Notes: generated by a model from the letters alone, not told the origin. Shown: positions 48,493-59,189, counted from the first letter of the stretch. The stretch: DNA of 64,000 nucleotides from Corynebacterium choanae (GCF_003813965.1 NZ_CP033896.1:2914001-2978000), one strand, 5' to 3'. A program made the numbers and translations.

Positions 48493-49968
48493 ATGTCTCA
48501 CTCACCGCATCGTCGCCGTCGCCGACGTGGATCACGCTCCCGTGGCCACGGCGGTCACGGTGCTGTCGCACGTGAGCCGCAGGCAGACTCGTCACAACCA
48601 GGATCAACGACTGCCCCAACTGGTGCTGCATCTGCTGGTAAAACCGGCGAAAAGCCGGCGGCGCAGGCAACCGGCAATACTGCCCGGTCGGGACGAGCAT
48701 CGTCTCGTCGCCGGCAACGCGACGCAACCGGAACGACACGGCAACAGCAGACAGCGACGAAACCATCATCCGGTCACGGCACCGGGCAGCGTCGCAGTAG
48801 CACCGCCAGCGGGGTTGCACAGCCGACACAACAATTCGATAGCAGCGCAGCTACACCATCCTCCCGCCGCTCCTCCCGGCGCCGCAGCAGCAGTGACCGT
48901 AGCCGTCCCGGTACTGCCCCCACCCCAGCTAGCAGCTCCACCAGTCAATCATCATCCCAAGGAGATCATCCGCAGCGGCACACCGCTGCTAGCGGCAATC
49001 CTGCCCGGCGGCAACGCCGCCGCGGTGCCGACTCCCGGCGGTCACCGCGCCCAGCCCGCCAGCAGCGCAAAGGGCAACCCTCGGCGGCACTTCCCCCCGA
49101 GATAAATGTGTCACAACCCGACACCAACACCGCTACCGCAACCACAACCAACCCGGTACCGGCAACCGGTAGCGCCGTGCAGTCCACCCCGCCGCGGGAA
49201 CGGCGCCGCGGCCGACGTGTCCGCAACCGGCGCAACCAACGACCCCATCGCAGCAGCAACAGCCACACCACCGGTGACGACCACAGTCAGCCCTCGCGCG
49301 AATCCCGCAGCAACAATCGTCCCGGACGCAACCGAAACCGGCACACCACCACCGGCAGTCGGACACCCCGCGGCAACACCAGAAGACGACAACCAGCCCG
49401 GCACACCACCACCAGCCGGGGCAATACGCGCAGCCTCACCCGGGAAGACCCCCAACAGCTGCGGCTACCAACCGTGGCCGAAACCAGCGCCGGCGGCCTG
49501 GTGCTTTCCGGACTCGCCGAAGCAGTAGGACCAAATGGGGAAGTAAACATGGACAAAATCTATGTTGCCCTCATCGGCCGTCTTGACCGGCGTGGACGTC
49601 TGTTGTGGTCAATGCCCAAAGGACATGTAGAAAACAATGATTCGCTGCGGGCAACCGCTGAACGCGAAGTTTGGGAAGAAACCGGACTCACCGCCACCAT
49701 CATCGACACCCTCGGGGTGATTGACTATTGGTTCGTCTCCGGGGGTAAACGCATCCACAAAACCGTGCATCATCATCTCCTGCGCTATGTGGATGGTGAC
49801 TTCAACGATGAAGACCCGGAAGTCACCGAAGTTGGCTGGTTCCCCGCATCCCAACTCGCCGAAAAACTCACCTACGCCGACGAACGCTATCTGGCGCATC
49901 GCGCCGAAGAACTGTTGCCCGACTGTGCCCGTCGGGAAAAAGCTGCAGGACGGGTGACGCCCCGATGA
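48493..49968 (+). CDS. NUDIX hydrolase with long basic disordered N-terminus (MutT4-like locus)
   Basis: A 491-residue protein. Residues 1-330 are almost wholly Arg, Ser, Thr, Pro, Gln and Gly, strongly basic and disordered (opening HRRRRRRGSRSRG). The C-terminal NUDIX domain (about 340-490) is complete, with the box G-x5-E-x7-REVWEETGL at about 376-398, and should hydrolyse a nucleoside diphosphate linked to another group. The position, between cca and the DUF6049-type gene followed by murJ, equals mutT4 in Mycobacterium tuberculosis (Rv3908), itself of uncertain substrate. The basic tail suggests binding to RNA, DNA or the membrane surface. Its stop overlaps the start of the next gene by 4 bp (ATGA). 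Confidence 0.88.
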   Translation: MSHSPHRRRRRRGSRSRGHGGHGAVAREPQADSSQPGSTTAPTGAASAGKTGEKPAAQATGNTARSGRASSRRRQRDATGTTRQQQTATKPSSGHGTGQRRSSTASGVAQPTQQFDSSAATPSSRRSSRRRSSSDRSRPGTAPTPASSSTSQSSSQGDHPQRHTAASGNPARRQRRRGADSRRSPRPARQQRKGQPSAALPPEINVSQPDTNTATATTTNPVPATGSAVQSTPPRERRRGRRVRNRRNQRPHRSSNSHTTGDDHSQPSRESRSNNRPGRNRNRHTTTGSRTPRGNTRRRQPARHTTTSRGNTRSLTREDPQQLRLPTVAETSAGGLVLSGLAEAVGPNGEVNMDKIYVALIGRLDRRGRLLWSMPKGHVENNDSLRATAEREVWEETGLTATIIDTLGVIDYWFVSGGKRIHKTVHHHLLRYVDGDFNDEDPEVTEVGWFPASQLAEKLTYADERYLAHRAEELLPDCARREKAAGRVTPR

Positions 49969-52526
49969 CAAACACCAGGCTTAGGTGGCGGCGTCTACTC
50001 GGATGCTGCGCCGCCACCGCCCTGCTCAGTTGGAGCAGCCCGGCAGCAGCCACCCCTGCCGTTTTACCATTCCCACAAACCGAAACGAACCTGCCAGCCG
50101 CCGAACAGTGGCTCAACAACACGCTGCGACCTGTCGAAACCACCAGCGATATCCGGCTGCACATTGAACAAATCACCACCCTGGAATCCCCCAAGACCGA
50201 TGACAGAGGGGTCCTCGAACAGCCACTGGGGCTTACCGTCACCATAGAAAACCACAGCAGTCAACCCGTCAGTGATCTCACCGTTCGACTGCAGCACGCC
50301 GGCGAAGTCACCACTGCTGCCGCTGGACTGTCTGCCCTTGGACAAGACCACAACTCCTATGGTTGGGCAACCGACTTTGTTGATATTCCCGGCACTATCA
50401 AACCCGGTGATCGGCGCACCTTCCTGCTGCACACCACCACGCAGGTAGCCACCGAAACCCCCGCAGCTTCCACCGCGACACCAACTGGCCGCGCCACACA
50501 ATCAGGCAACCCGACACCCAGCGAACCGTTAACCAACACCGCACAGCGCAGCGACAAACTAACCACTACACCGCTGAGCTTTCCCAATCCTGGCACCTAT
50601 CCGCTGCTGATCAATCTCAACGGTCGCATCGGGGATGAGGCGATCCGCTATCTCGACTCGGATCGGTGGCTGACCATCGTTGGCACACCACCGGCGCAAA
50701 CTCCCCGCCAAGTTGGTGTGATGTGGCCACTCACCGGCGACACCGGCCTGCTGCCGGGGGCTACCGGCCAGGCACCAGATACTGCACCGCTGTATCTCGT
50801 CGACGATCATCTCGCCACAGAACTCGCCGAAGGTGGACGAATCTGGACGTGGCTGCAAACGTTCACCGCCGCAATCAGCGGCCCCGGCGGCGAGCAGCTC
50901 CAACAATCGACCTGTTTAGCAATCGATCCCGCACTGCTTGATGTCATTGATCGGATGCGTGGCGAATATTTCATCGCACAGCAACGCCCCTCCCCGGTTG
51001 CCCCCAGCCCCCAGCTGCGGGACTTATTCCACAGCACCTCCAAGCAGCTTCCCCCCACCACCCCGGGCAGCGGCCAAGACGCCGCCACCGCATTTATCGC
51101 CGCATTAAGCGACGTGGCGCAACACACCTGTGTGGTGGCGCTGCCCTACGGGAATGCGGATATTAACGCAATTAGTGCGATTGGTGATCTTGACTTGTTG
51201 CGGCTTGCCACCGCCGGTGGGGCTGCCCGCATCGAATCAATTCTGCACGTCCCTGTAGCACCACTGACCACCAGCCCAACCGGCTGGATCGCCCCGAATA
51301 CCGCTAAAACCTTCGGATTTTTAGAACAATTTGCGGCCGCCTCCACCACCTGGCCGGCGTTGCGTTCAGCAACCTCCAACACCCCCGAAGGTCTGCTTGT
51401 GGCCAGCGGGGAGCAGGAAGTCGAAGGGGTATCAACCATCACCTATGATGCGGCGCTGGCACAGCTGCTGGCCGCGGTAAACACCCAGCCGTTGTCGCTG
51501 GCAACTACCCAGCCGGATGGCCGCTTCGATCCAACCTTTGATTCCCCCACCGCGCGACGGATCACCGCTGCGGCGGCGGTAGCCACTGCGGTAACAGCCG
51601 ACCCGTCCACCCCACTGGTGGTGCTACCACCAGCAGAAATCGACGATCCAGCCGCGCAACCCTTGCGCACTATTGCGGAACTATTTGCCACCGGGGCAGC
51701 GCTTCCTGCCTCCCCGGCAACACTCTTACAACAAACCCGCGCCCAGCAGCCCCCAAACCCAATCGATTGGGCGGCCACCACACCGACTAATAGTGACAAT
51801 CATGGTGCCACCACCGCTGGGGACAGCATCGACGTTACCGCCCCCACCGAGTTGGAGATTCGCCGCGCCGCCCAGCAGGCAACCTACACCATCGATCTTG
51901 CGCGGCTGATGGTGCGGGATCCGAAAATCGCCCTCACCCCGGAAGGATTTATCAGCCCCCTGCTCAGTGACCTGTTTCTGGCGTTAACCATGAATGGTCG
52001 ACAAAATCCGGTCACCTATCAGCAGGCGGTAGCTGCCGCTGACTGGCGGCTCACAGAAAACCGGGCAATGGTGCAACGACTGCGAGCAAGTGTCACGTTG
52101 CTGCCGCCGGGTGCCGTCTATACCCGGATTAGTGACGAATCACCGCTGCTTATTGTTGGCCGTAACGGGCTGCCCTTACCGGCACGGGCAACAATCGGCT
52201 GGCAGGCACCACCAGGCACAGTGCTTGATGTGCCCGCCTCGACGATCATTCCCGCCAAAGGATCGCTAACCATCCAATTTACAGCGACCGTCCCCCAGCA
52301 GCAGACCACCACCCGACGGGGTGCTATCAGCATGTGGCTAGCCAACGTCGACGGGGTGGCGATTAGTGATCCGGTGAAAATCACGGTGGAAACCCGTGCC
52401 GGGATTACCGGCTATGCACCCTCCACGCTGCTGCTGGTGTTGATTGCGACAGTCTTCGGTTATCGCCTGGTGCGTTTCTTCCGTCGCAAACACAACGATG
52501 GCACACTGCTGAAACATCAACCCTAA
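49965..52526 (+). CDS. secreted membrane-anchored protein of the DUF6049 type
   Basis: An 853-residue envelope protein. A signal peptide (to about residue 30, SPAAA) is followed by a very large extracellular part rich in Ala, Thr and Pro, and one C-terminal span (about 820-840) with a basic cytoplasmic tail. The stretch near residues 75-150 (TVTIENHSSQPVSDLTVRLQ region) and one near 730-790 look like immunoglobulin-like beta domains. This layout and position match the conserved protein between mutT4 and murJ (Rv3909-like, DUF6049) in mycobacteria and corynebacteria. Its role is unknown but its constant place beside the lipid II flippase suggests cell-wall work. The start overlaps the NUDIX stop, so translation is coupled. 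Confidence 0.83.
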   Translation: MTNTRLRWRRLLGCCAATALLSWSSPAAATPAVLPFPQTETNLPAAEQWLNNTLRPVETTSDIRLHIEQITTLESPKTDDRGVLEQPLGLTVTIENHSSQPVSDLTVRLQHAGEVTTAAAGLSALGQDHNSYGWATDFVDIPGTIKPGDRRTFLLHTTTQVATETPAASTATPTGRATQSGNPTPSEPLTNTAQRSDKLTTTPLSFPNPGTYPLLINLNGRIGDEAIRYLDSDRWLTIVGTPPAQTPRQVGVMWPLTGDTGLLPGATGQAPDTAPLYLVDDHLATELAEGGRIWTWLQTFTAAISGPGGEQLQQSTCLAIDPALLDVIDRMRGEYFIAQQRPSPVAPSPQLRDLFHSTSKQLPPTTPGSGQDAATAFIAALSDVAQHTCVVALPYGNADINAISAIGDLDLLRLATAGGAARIESILHVPVAPLTTSPTGWIAPNTAKTFGFLEQFAAASTTWPALRSATSNTPEGLLVASGEQEVEGVSTITYDAALAQLLAAVNTQPLSLATTQPDGRFDPTFDSPTARRITAAAAVATAVTADPSTPLVVLPPAEIDDPAAQPLRTIAELFATGAALPASPATLLQQTRAQQPPNPIDWAATTPTNSDNHGATTAGDSIDVTAPTELEIRRAAQQATYTIDLARLMVRDPKIALTPEGFISPLLSDLFLALTMNGRQNPVTYQQAVAAADWRLTENRAMVQRLRASVTLLPPGAVYTRISDESPLLIVGRNGLPLPARATIGWQAPPGTVLDVPASTIIPAKGSLTIQFTATVPQQQTTTRRGAISMWLANVDGVAISDPVKITVETRAGITGYAPSTLLLVLIATVFGYRLVRFFRRKHNDGTLLKHQP

Positions 52527-53199
52527 CCTCCGCCCCGAACCGGGCGTATGCCCACGCATCGAACACGCAGCTAAACAGACCGCCGGAATACTGACCCGAC
52601 ACTTAGCTTGCCGGATAACCCGCCCAACTCCAGTAAGCGATGCGTTTCGTGTGGAAGGTGCAAAAAAACATCATTGCCTCCTCCCGCGAGCAGACGCCCC
52701 ACGTTGCGTAGTGGCTATTGCCCCGGGTAGATCACCGGGTAGGCAAGTGTGACCCATATTTTCCCGCCAGCTTCAGGCGGCAAATTTCACCCGTCTAAAC
52801 ATGGTGAAACAGGAAAAAACCCCTGCTGAGCGCATATGTTGAGGCTGTTGAGTGCAGGCTAAGCTAGTGCTGAGCGCAGCAATGTGACCATGTGGTATTT
52901 AGCTGTGCCCGGCGCTAAAGTGATCCGAAAAAGCAGCAAGCCCGTCACCTGCATCTGTGATGATGCATTTTCGGTGGCGGCTTCCTGCTGTTGTATGCGC
53001 TGTGTAGCGCTGCTGCAGTGGGTCAAAGATACCGGCACCGGCAGGTGTGGGAATTCTTTATGCACACCCGGCACACCGAGATGATGCGACAGGTCATCTG
53101 GATGGTGTGGTGTTGCTGCAAATTTTTTCTACGTTTCTTATCCCTTTTTCGTTGACGTGTGCTGTCAACAATGACCGAGGACAGCGGTTTATCACACAT
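52527..53199. other. gene-free region before murJ
   Basis: About 670 bp without a recognised gene. It separates murJ from the NUDIX-DUF6049 unit, so murJ probably has its own promoter here, but I could not assign one with confidence. Confidence 0.4.
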
Positions 53200-56100
53200 A
53201 TGCATGCTGCAGATGGTTCATCCAATTCCCCGGATCGTGGGCTTCGACATCGGATTCGTCCCGCTGCCGATCCTGCACCGGTTCCTCAACCTCGTGCCCG
53301 CACAGTAGCGCACCCTACTGGTGGGATTATTCGTGTTCCTAACCAGCCGCAGACCGGTGGTGAGGCAACAGCTGCGGCGGCAGCAACTGCCACCGAATTG
53401 TTGCCAGGTCCCCAGGCGACAGTCACAGAGGTCGCTAGTGAACACGACTCGCATGAGCAAGGCTCGCCGCAACACGATACTTCTGATGCACAGGTGGTGC
53501 GCTCCACCGGGTCGATGGCACTTGCGACGCTCGTGTCGCGAATCACCGGTTTTCTGCGCACTGTTGTCTTAGGTGCGTCGCTCGGTCCTGCGGTTGGTTC
53601 GGCGTTTAATACTGCCAACACGCTACCGAACCTCATCACCGAGATTGTGTTGGGGGCGGTGCTCACCTCGCTGGTGGTGCCGGTGTTGGTGCGCGCCGAG
53701 GCAGAGGATCCCGATCAGGGGGCGGCGTTTATTCGCCGATTAATGACTTTGTCGCTGGCACTGTTGGCTGGGGTGACGGTGTTGGCGGTGATCGGGGCGC
53801 CGTGGCTGGTGTCCATCACGCTCGGCTCGGATGGCAAAGTCAATGTGGTGCAGGCAGAACAGTTCGCCTATCTGTTGCTGCCACAAATTTTGTTCTATGG
53901 GATGTTTTCCCTGTTTATGGCGGTGTTGAACGTCAAAGGGGTGTTCAAACCGGGGGCGTGGGCACCGGTTGTCAACAATATTGTGGTGCTGGTGGTGTTT
54001 GGCGCCTACTGGCTCACCCCTGGGGTGCTGTTGCCGGATGATCAGCCGGGAATCCTCGATCAGCATGTGCTGCTGTTGGGGTTGGGGACAACCGCCGGTG
54101 TGGTGATTCAAACCCTGATTTTGCTGCCGTATATCAAGTCGGCAGGCATCGATATCCGTCCCCTATGGGGGATTGATGATCGGTTGAAACAGTTTGGTGG
54201 CATGGCACTGGCAATTGTGGTGTATGTGGCCATCAGCCAGGCCGGTTATGTGATCACCACCCGGATTGCGGCCGCAGCTGATGCGCGGGCGCCGCTGATT
54301 TATCAGCAGGCATGGCTGCTGCTGCAGGTGCCGTACGGCATCATCGGGGTGACGATGCTCACCGCGATTATGCCGCGCCTGTCCCGGAATGCGGCGATGG
54401 GTGACGACAAAGCGGTGGTGAAGGATTTGACGCTGGCCACCAAGTTGACGCTGGTGTCGCTGGTGCCGATTATTGTGTTTTTCTCGGCGTTTGGCGTCGA
54501 GATCGCCACCGCCCTGTTTGCCTATTCGCGTTTTACTGCTGCTGATGCCCGAATTTTGGGTTGGACATTGTCGTTTTCAGCGTTCACGCTGGTGCCGTAT
54601 GCGATTGTGCTGCTGCATTTGCGGGTGTACTACGCCCGCGAGGAGGCGTGGACTCCGACGTTTATTATTGCCGGTATTACGTCGACGAAAATTGTGTTGT
54701 CGCTGTTAGCACCGCTGCTTGCCGCATCCCCGTCGAAGGTGGTGATTTTGCTGGGGGCAGCAAACGGCTGCGGGTTTATTGCTGGTGCGGTGATCGGGGC
54801 GTTGTTGCTGCGCCGCAAACTCGGGCCGTTGGGGCTGGCAGCAATGAGTCGTACACTGCTGATGACTGTGGGGGTGTCCGCGGTGGCGGCAGCAATCGCC
54901 CATGGGGGTTTGTTTGTTGTTGATCGTTTGTTCTTTGCCCCAGATCATGTGCCGTCGAGTATGGGCTATTTGCTGCGTACCGCGGTTGCCGGGGTGGTGT
55001 TTTTAGGTTTGACCGTGCTCGGGCTGGTGCTGGTTCGTCTTGAGGAGATGAGCTATGTAACTGGCATGTTGGCACGTATTCCGGTGGTGGGTTCCCGCAT
55101 TGCGGCTGTTCACCAACCTACAAGTGCGCAAAATGAGGTGCAGGCTGATCCGTTAGCGGCGGCGCTTCCCGCCGTAGAGGCGAATGTGAATTCGCAGGCG
55201 ATCTCGGTGGAGGCGTTTGCAGCCTCCCCGGTGCCGCCGCCGCTGTCGGCTGGGGTGGTGCGCGGCCCGAAGCTGGTCCCTGGTGCCCCGGTCGCCGACG
55301 GCGCCTATCGGCTGCTGGCCGATCATGGCAGTGTGCCTGGTGCCCGGTTCTGGCAGGCGAAAGCGACTGCCACCGGTGAACTGGTGGCGTTGACCTTTGT
55401 CGACACGACTGGTTCGTCGCCGCAGGCGCCGTTGCAGCCGGCGGCGGCAGCCGCCGCAGCCCAGCAGGTGTTAACTCGCACACAGGCGTTAGCCGAGCTC
55501 CATGAGCCGGCGATCCCTGAGATTATCTTGATGCGGGCCTACCGGTCGGGATGTTTAATTGTTGCCCGCTGGCAGGATGGTTCACCGCTGAAAACAGTGG
55601 CTAGCCAGCCAGTTGATCCGCGGGGTGCGGCGTGGGCACTCACCGATTTGGCGAAAGCTACCGCCACCGCACATCAGGCTGGTCTTGCTGTCGGTATTGA
55701 TCATGCCGCCCGGATTCGGATCACCCCCGCCGGGCAGGCGGTGCTTGCATTCCCGGCGGTGCTTGCAACAGCATCACAAACCCAAGATGTGCGCGCTATT
55801 GGTTCGGCACTGGCGCTACTGTGCGCCCAGGCGCCGGATGTTCCCGCCCCGGTTGCGGATCTTGCCGCCACCGCCAGCCGGGCAACCACAGTTACTGACA
55901 GCAGTGCATCGGCAACTGATGTGCAAACAGCGGCGAAACCGGGGTCGGGTATGTCAGCGGCCACCTTGTACCACCAGCTGGTGGATAAGTCTTTTGCTGG
56001 CACAGTACCGCCAGCCGACGACGATCGGGAGCCGCTGCCGGTGGAAACCCAACCAACCCCCCATCCGGAGCAAACCTCTGGCGGATTCGGTTCTGCCGGC

Positions 56101-56832
56101 TACACCCGCAAGGGCACCGCGATTCTCTTTGCCCTGTCGGTTGCCCTGGTTTTGCTTGCTGCCGCGCTTGCTCTCTACGTGTTTGGACTGCTCAACGGCG
56201 ACGAACCTGACGCGCCAGTGAAACAAAACCCGATCGCGAATGTCACCGGAAGCAGCGATTACACCGGGGACAGCAAACCGGTGGGGCAAACCGTTACCGG
56301 CCCGGTGGCAATTACCGGGGTGACGGAGTGGCAGCCGCAACCTATTGCGCCCGGATTCACCGACAACCCAGAGCTTGCCCCGCTGGCGGTCGACAATGAT
56401 CCTGCCACCGGCTGGACCACCGATGTTTACGCCAACCAATTCGGTGCAACCCCACCGGCCACCAAACCAGGCATTGGGCTACTGCTCACCTTGGCTGAAC
56501 CGGTGCCAGTAACCGCGGTAAGTATCACCAGTCCAACACCGGGGGCGGCCGTCCAACTCTACGAGGTGGGACCTGCCACCCCCGCTGACGGGTTCACTAC
56601 CCTCAATCAGGCACTCCTGATCGGGGGCGGTGTGCTGGAAGAAGGCACCACCGAAGTGGACACCACAAGCAGACCAGTCGTGAATCGGATACTGGTGTGG
56701 GTCAATGTGCTGCCGGATTCACGCCAGGCAGCCATCAACGAGATCACCGTCACCGGTTTACTGCCGGTCGCCGACGATAATCCACCAGTTGATGCGAATC
56801 CCCGCACCCCGGCGGCAGCAGCTGTCGAATAG
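53200..56832 (+). CDS. murJ: lipid II flippase MurJ with pseudokinase and extracellular domains
   Basis: A 1210-residue membrane protein essential for peptidoglycan synthesis in related bacteria: it flips lipid II across the membrane. After a disordered Pro/Gln/Ala-rich tail (1-95) comes the MurJ core (about 99-630, around 14 spans; LVSRITGFLRTVVLG and NTLPNLITEIVLG at its start are signatures). A cytoplasmic pseudokinase domain follows (about 687-880); no HRD or DFG motif is visible and the usual beta-3 Lys is absent. In Mycobacterium this domain is phosphorylated and recruits FhaA. One more span (about 970-995) leads to an extracellular discoidin-like beta domain (about 1040-1205). The start at 53200 is the best of several; the upstream frame is not convincing. 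Together with cwlM downstream it forms a wall-synthesis control block. Confidence 0.93.
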   Translation: MHAADGSSNSPDRGLRHRIRPAADPAPVPQPRARTVAHPTGGIIRVPNQPQTGGEATAAAAATATELLPGPQATVTEVASEHDSHEQGSPQHDTSDAQVVRSTGSMALATLVSRITGFLRTVVLGASLGPAVGSAFNTANTLPNLITEIVLGAVLTSLVVPVLVRAEAEDPDQGAAFIRRLMTLSLALLAGVTVLAVIGAPWLVSITLGSDGKVNVVQAEQFAYLLLPQILFYGMFSLFMAVLNVKGVFKPGAWAPVVNNIVVLVVFGAYWLTPGVLLPDDQPGILDQHVLLLGLGTTAGVVIQTLILLPYIKSAGIDIRPLWGIDDRLKQFGGMALAIVVYVAISQAGYVITTRIAAAADARAPLIYQQAWLLLQVPYGIIGVTMLTAIMPRLSRNAAMGDDKAVVKDLTLATKLTLVSLVPIIVFFSAFGVEIATALFAYSRFTAADARILGWTLSFSAFTLVPYAIVLLHLRVYYAREEAWTPTFIIAGITSTKIVLSLLAPLLAASPSKVVILLGAANGCGFIAGAVIGALLLRRKLGPLGLAAMSRTLLMTVGVSAVAAAIAHGGLFVVDRLFFAPDHVPSSMGYLLRTAVAGVVFLGLTVLGLVLVRLEEMSYVTGMLARIPVVGSRIAAVHQPTSAQNEVQADPLAAALPAVEANVNSQAISVEAFAASPVPPPLSAGVVRGPKLVPGAPVADGAYRLLADHGSVPGARFWQAKATATGELVALTFVDTTGSSPQAPLQPAAAAAAAQQVLTRTQALAELHEPAIPEIILMRAYRSGCLIVARWQDGSPLKTVASQPVDPRGAAWALTDLAKATATAHQAGLAVGIDHAARIRITPAGQAVLAFPAVLATASQTQDVRAIGSALALLCAQAPDVPAPVADLAATASRATTVTDSSASATDVQTAAKPGSGMSAATLYHQLVDKSFAGTVPPADDDREPLPVETQPTPHPEQTSGGFGSAGYTRKGTAILFALSVALVLLAAALALYVFGLLNGDEPDAPVKQNPIANVTGSSDYTGDSKPVGQTVTGPVAITGVTEWQPQPIAPGFTDNPELAPLAVDNDPATGWTTDVYANQFGATPPATKPGIGLLLTLAEPVPVTAVSITSPTPGAAVQLYEVGPATPADGFTTLNQALLIGGGVLEEGTTEVDTTSRPVVNRILVWVNVLPDSRQAAINEITVTGLLPVADDNPPVDANPRTPAAAAVE

Positions 56833-57209
56833 TCGACACGCGGCAACAACTTCACCTTCATACACCCGCGATTACCACGAGCGCCCTTCCCAGCGCCGGT
56901 TCAATCGCGGGTGTTTGTGGTGCAGTGCCGGTGCCAGCCACGCACCAGCCAGATAACCAATGACCGCCATCGGATCTGCAACCCCCACCTGTCATCCGTT
57001 GACGAGGAATCAGCTGGAACGGTTCCCATCACATTTCCCATATACCTATAGCAGTCATAGGTATCGACGGCATGGGGGTGTTTCAGTGACACTAGAGCGG
57101 AATCTTGTAGACACACTCAGGGGGAAGGAACCGCCCACCACACCGGCCACACCACCACACTGGACACGGGGGTGCCAGCAGTGGCCACACCACAATTGGG
57201 CAAACCACC
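56833..57209. other. gap between murJ and sigM
   Basis: No gene is seen. It contains a short GGAACGGTTCC palindrome near 57017 and, from about 57125, the C/A-rich low-complexity DNA that continues into the 5' part of sigM. The sigM promoter should lie here. Confidence 0.45.
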
Positions 57210-57995
57210 ATGACACAGCACACCAACACCACCACCAGCGTCACACGACCAGCCTGCAGCAACCATCCACCAACAACCACCCGCACCGCCCAAGGATTCC
57301 CGGTAGCAAAACGCCACCACGCCAGCGCACCCAAAACAGCCACCGGCCACTGCCGAACCACCACCCAACAGCCAGTCACTCACCCACCCACCACAACCCC
57401 ACCAACACCCCACCGCCCCACCACAACAAGCGGCAGCCACCACCACGACCCCGACACCCACCTGGTGCACCGTTACTGCGAAGGCGAAACCTCCGCCTTT
57501 CGTGACATTGTGGCCCGGCACGAAGAACACCTGCGCTGGGTGGCGCGCAGATACGCCAAATGTGAACAAGACGCCGAAGACATCATGCAAGATGCGTTGT
57601 TCTCTGCATCCCGAGGGCTGGCAAAATTCCGGCAAGACGCAAAACTGTCCACCTGGCTCTACCGGATTGTCGCCAATGCTGGCTACGACCATGCACACAA
57701 AAACTGGCGCGGCGAACAACTCATTCTCGACGACGACAGCAGCGGCCGCACCCTGCTCGAAGTGTTAGAAAGCACTGAACCCACCAGCGATCAAGCCCTG
57801 TCGATCACCATGCAAGCAGCATTGCAAAAACTCTCCCAAGAACAACGGGAAGCCATTGTGCTCATCGACATTATTGGACACACCGTCAACCAGGTAGCCG
57901 CCTATCAAGGTGTTCGCCCAGGAACAGTGAAAAGCCGCCGATCGCGGGCGAAAGAGATCCTACGCAGCGAACTTACCCCCATCTTCGACGACTAG
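57210..57995 (+). CDS. sigM: ECF sigma factor SigM
   Basis: An extracytoplasmic-function sigma factor that in Corynebacterium and Mycobacterium switches on thiol-redox and envelope stress genes, including the thioredoxin genes. Region 2 (YCEGETSAFRDIVARHEEHL to DIMQDALFSASRGLAKFR, about residues 90-150) and region 4 (LSQEQREAIVLIDIIGH to GTVKSRRSRAKEIL) are both complete. The first 80-85 residues of the long frame are a Thr/Pro/His-rich low-complexity stretch of doubtful status. A GTG at 57465 would give a normal-length sigma factor, so the true start is open; the outer ATG is kept because the frame is intact. In mycobacteria an anti-sigma gene (Rv3912) follows; here trxB comes next with no such gene. 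Confidence 0.88.
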   Translation: MTQHTNTTTSVTRPACSNHPPTTTRTAQGFPVAKRHHASAPKTATGHCRTTTQQPVTHPPTTTPPTPHRPTTTSGSHHHDPDTHLVHRYCEGETSAFRDIVARHEEHLRWVARRYAKCEQDAEDIMQDALFSASRGLAKFRQDAKLSTWLYRIVANAGYDHAHKNWRGEQLILDDDSSGRTLLEVLESTEPTSDQALSITMQAALQKLSQEQREAIVLIDIIGHTVNQVAAYQGVRPGTVKSRRSRAKEILRSELTPIFDD

Positions 57996-58253
57996 GAGCC
58001 GCCGCGCGACCGGCAAACCACCGGCTACACCAACCAGGCCACAGGAGCGCGCCGGGAATACTGCGCGCACCCAGTGAAGTTATACCGATGGCAGCAGCAC
58101 ACCGGCGACCGCACTACCCCGGCCACACACCAGCGGCGCAACGTCGCCTATGCTTAAACCTTCGTAACCCCCTTGTGCTGCAGGGCGAATCCCGGTGCTC
58201 ATCGCGGTTCGCCGAAGCAGCTCATACCCTTCACGCAAAGGATTGTTCACCCC

Positions 58254-59189
58254 ATGGCTGACATTCACGATCTCATCATTATCGGCTCCGGCCCGGCCGG
58301 CTACACTGCAGCGATCTACGCTGCCCGGGCACAGATGAACCTCGTGATGTTTGAGGGCATCGAATACGGCGGCTCCCTGATGACCACCACCGAGGTGGAA
58401 AACTATCCTGGTTTCGCGGAGGGGATTATGGGTCCTGCGCTCATGGAAGAGATGCGGAACCAGGCGCTGCGTTTCGGCGCTGATCTTCGGCAAGAACTCG
58501 TCGACGAAGTTGCACTATCCGGTGATGTGAAAACTGTGCACGCCGGCGGCGAAGTATTCCATGCCAAGACCGTGATCTTGGGCATGGGTGCAGCCCCCCG
58601 CTATCTGGGTGTTCCCGGTGAACAAGAACTCCTCGGCCGCGGTATTTCGGCCTGTGCTACCTGCGATGGTTTCTTCTTCCGCGACCATGATATTGCGGTG
58701 ATCGGTGGCGGCGACTCCGCGATGGAAGAAGCACTCTTTTTAACGCGTGTCGCCAAGTCTGTCACTATTGTGCATCGCCGTGATGAATTCCGCGCCTCGG
58801 CAATCATGTTGCAGCGCGCCCAGGACAACGAAAAAATCCGTTTCCTCACCAACACTGTGGTCACCCAGGTCAATGGGCAAGACAAAGTAGAAAACTTACA
58901 CGTGAAAAACACGGTCACCGGGGAAGAGTCCACCCTCGATGTCACGGCAATGTTCGTTGCCATCGGCCACGATCCTCGTTCGCAGATTGTCGCCGGACAG
59001 GTTGATCTTGACCCGGCCGGCTATGTCCAGGTGCAGCATCCCTCTACGGCCACCAATATCCCTGGGGTATTTGCTGTCGGCGATCTTGTCGATTCGCACT
59101 ACCAGCAGGCGATTACTGCTGCAGGATCCGGCTGCCGGGCAGCAATCGACGCGGAACAATATCTCATGGCGCAAGAAGCCGCACAGTAA
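58254..59189 (+). CDS. trxB: thioredoxin reductase
   Basis: A 311-residue flavoenzyme that reduces thioredoxin with NADPH. FAD-binding [15 protein letters not shown] (from about residue 11), the redox pair CATC at about 134-137, NADPH-binding [13 protein letters not shown] and the C-terminal [10 protein letters not shown] block are all present. The ATG at 58254 has AAAGGA about 11 nt upstream; the longer frame is rejected because its extra 27 residues precede the dinucleotide fold. It follows sigM by 258 bp and precedes trxA by about 400 bp, the usual order, though both gaps are wider than in C. glutamicum. Confidence 0.96.
   Translation: MADIHDLIIIGSGPAGYTAAIYAARAQMNLVMFEGIEYGGSLMTTTEVENYPGFAEGIMGPALMEEMRNQALRFGADLRQELVDEVALSGDVKTVHAGGEVFHAKTVILGMGAAPRYLGVPGEQELLGRGISACATCDGFFFRDHDIAVIGGGDSAMEEALFLTRVAKSVTIVHRRDEFRASAIMLQRAQDNEKIRFLTNTVVTQVNGQDKVENLHVKNTVTGEESTLDVTAMFVAIGHDPRSQIVAGQVDLDPAGYVQVQHPSTATNIPGVFAVGDLVDSHYQQAITAAGSGCRAAIDAEQYLMAQEAAQ

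Noticed and set aside
49111-49455. Glycine/valine-rich frames on the minus strand under the NUDIX tail
   Set aside because: They are shadows of the Arg/Ser/Thr/Pro-rich tail encoded on the plus strand.
58054-58082. GGGAAT upstream of trxB as a SigM-type promoter
   Set aside because: No CGTT-like -10 element is found at 16-18 bp from it.
58901-58910. CACGTGAAAA word in trxB
   Set aside because: Only the right half resembles parS; the left half is absent.
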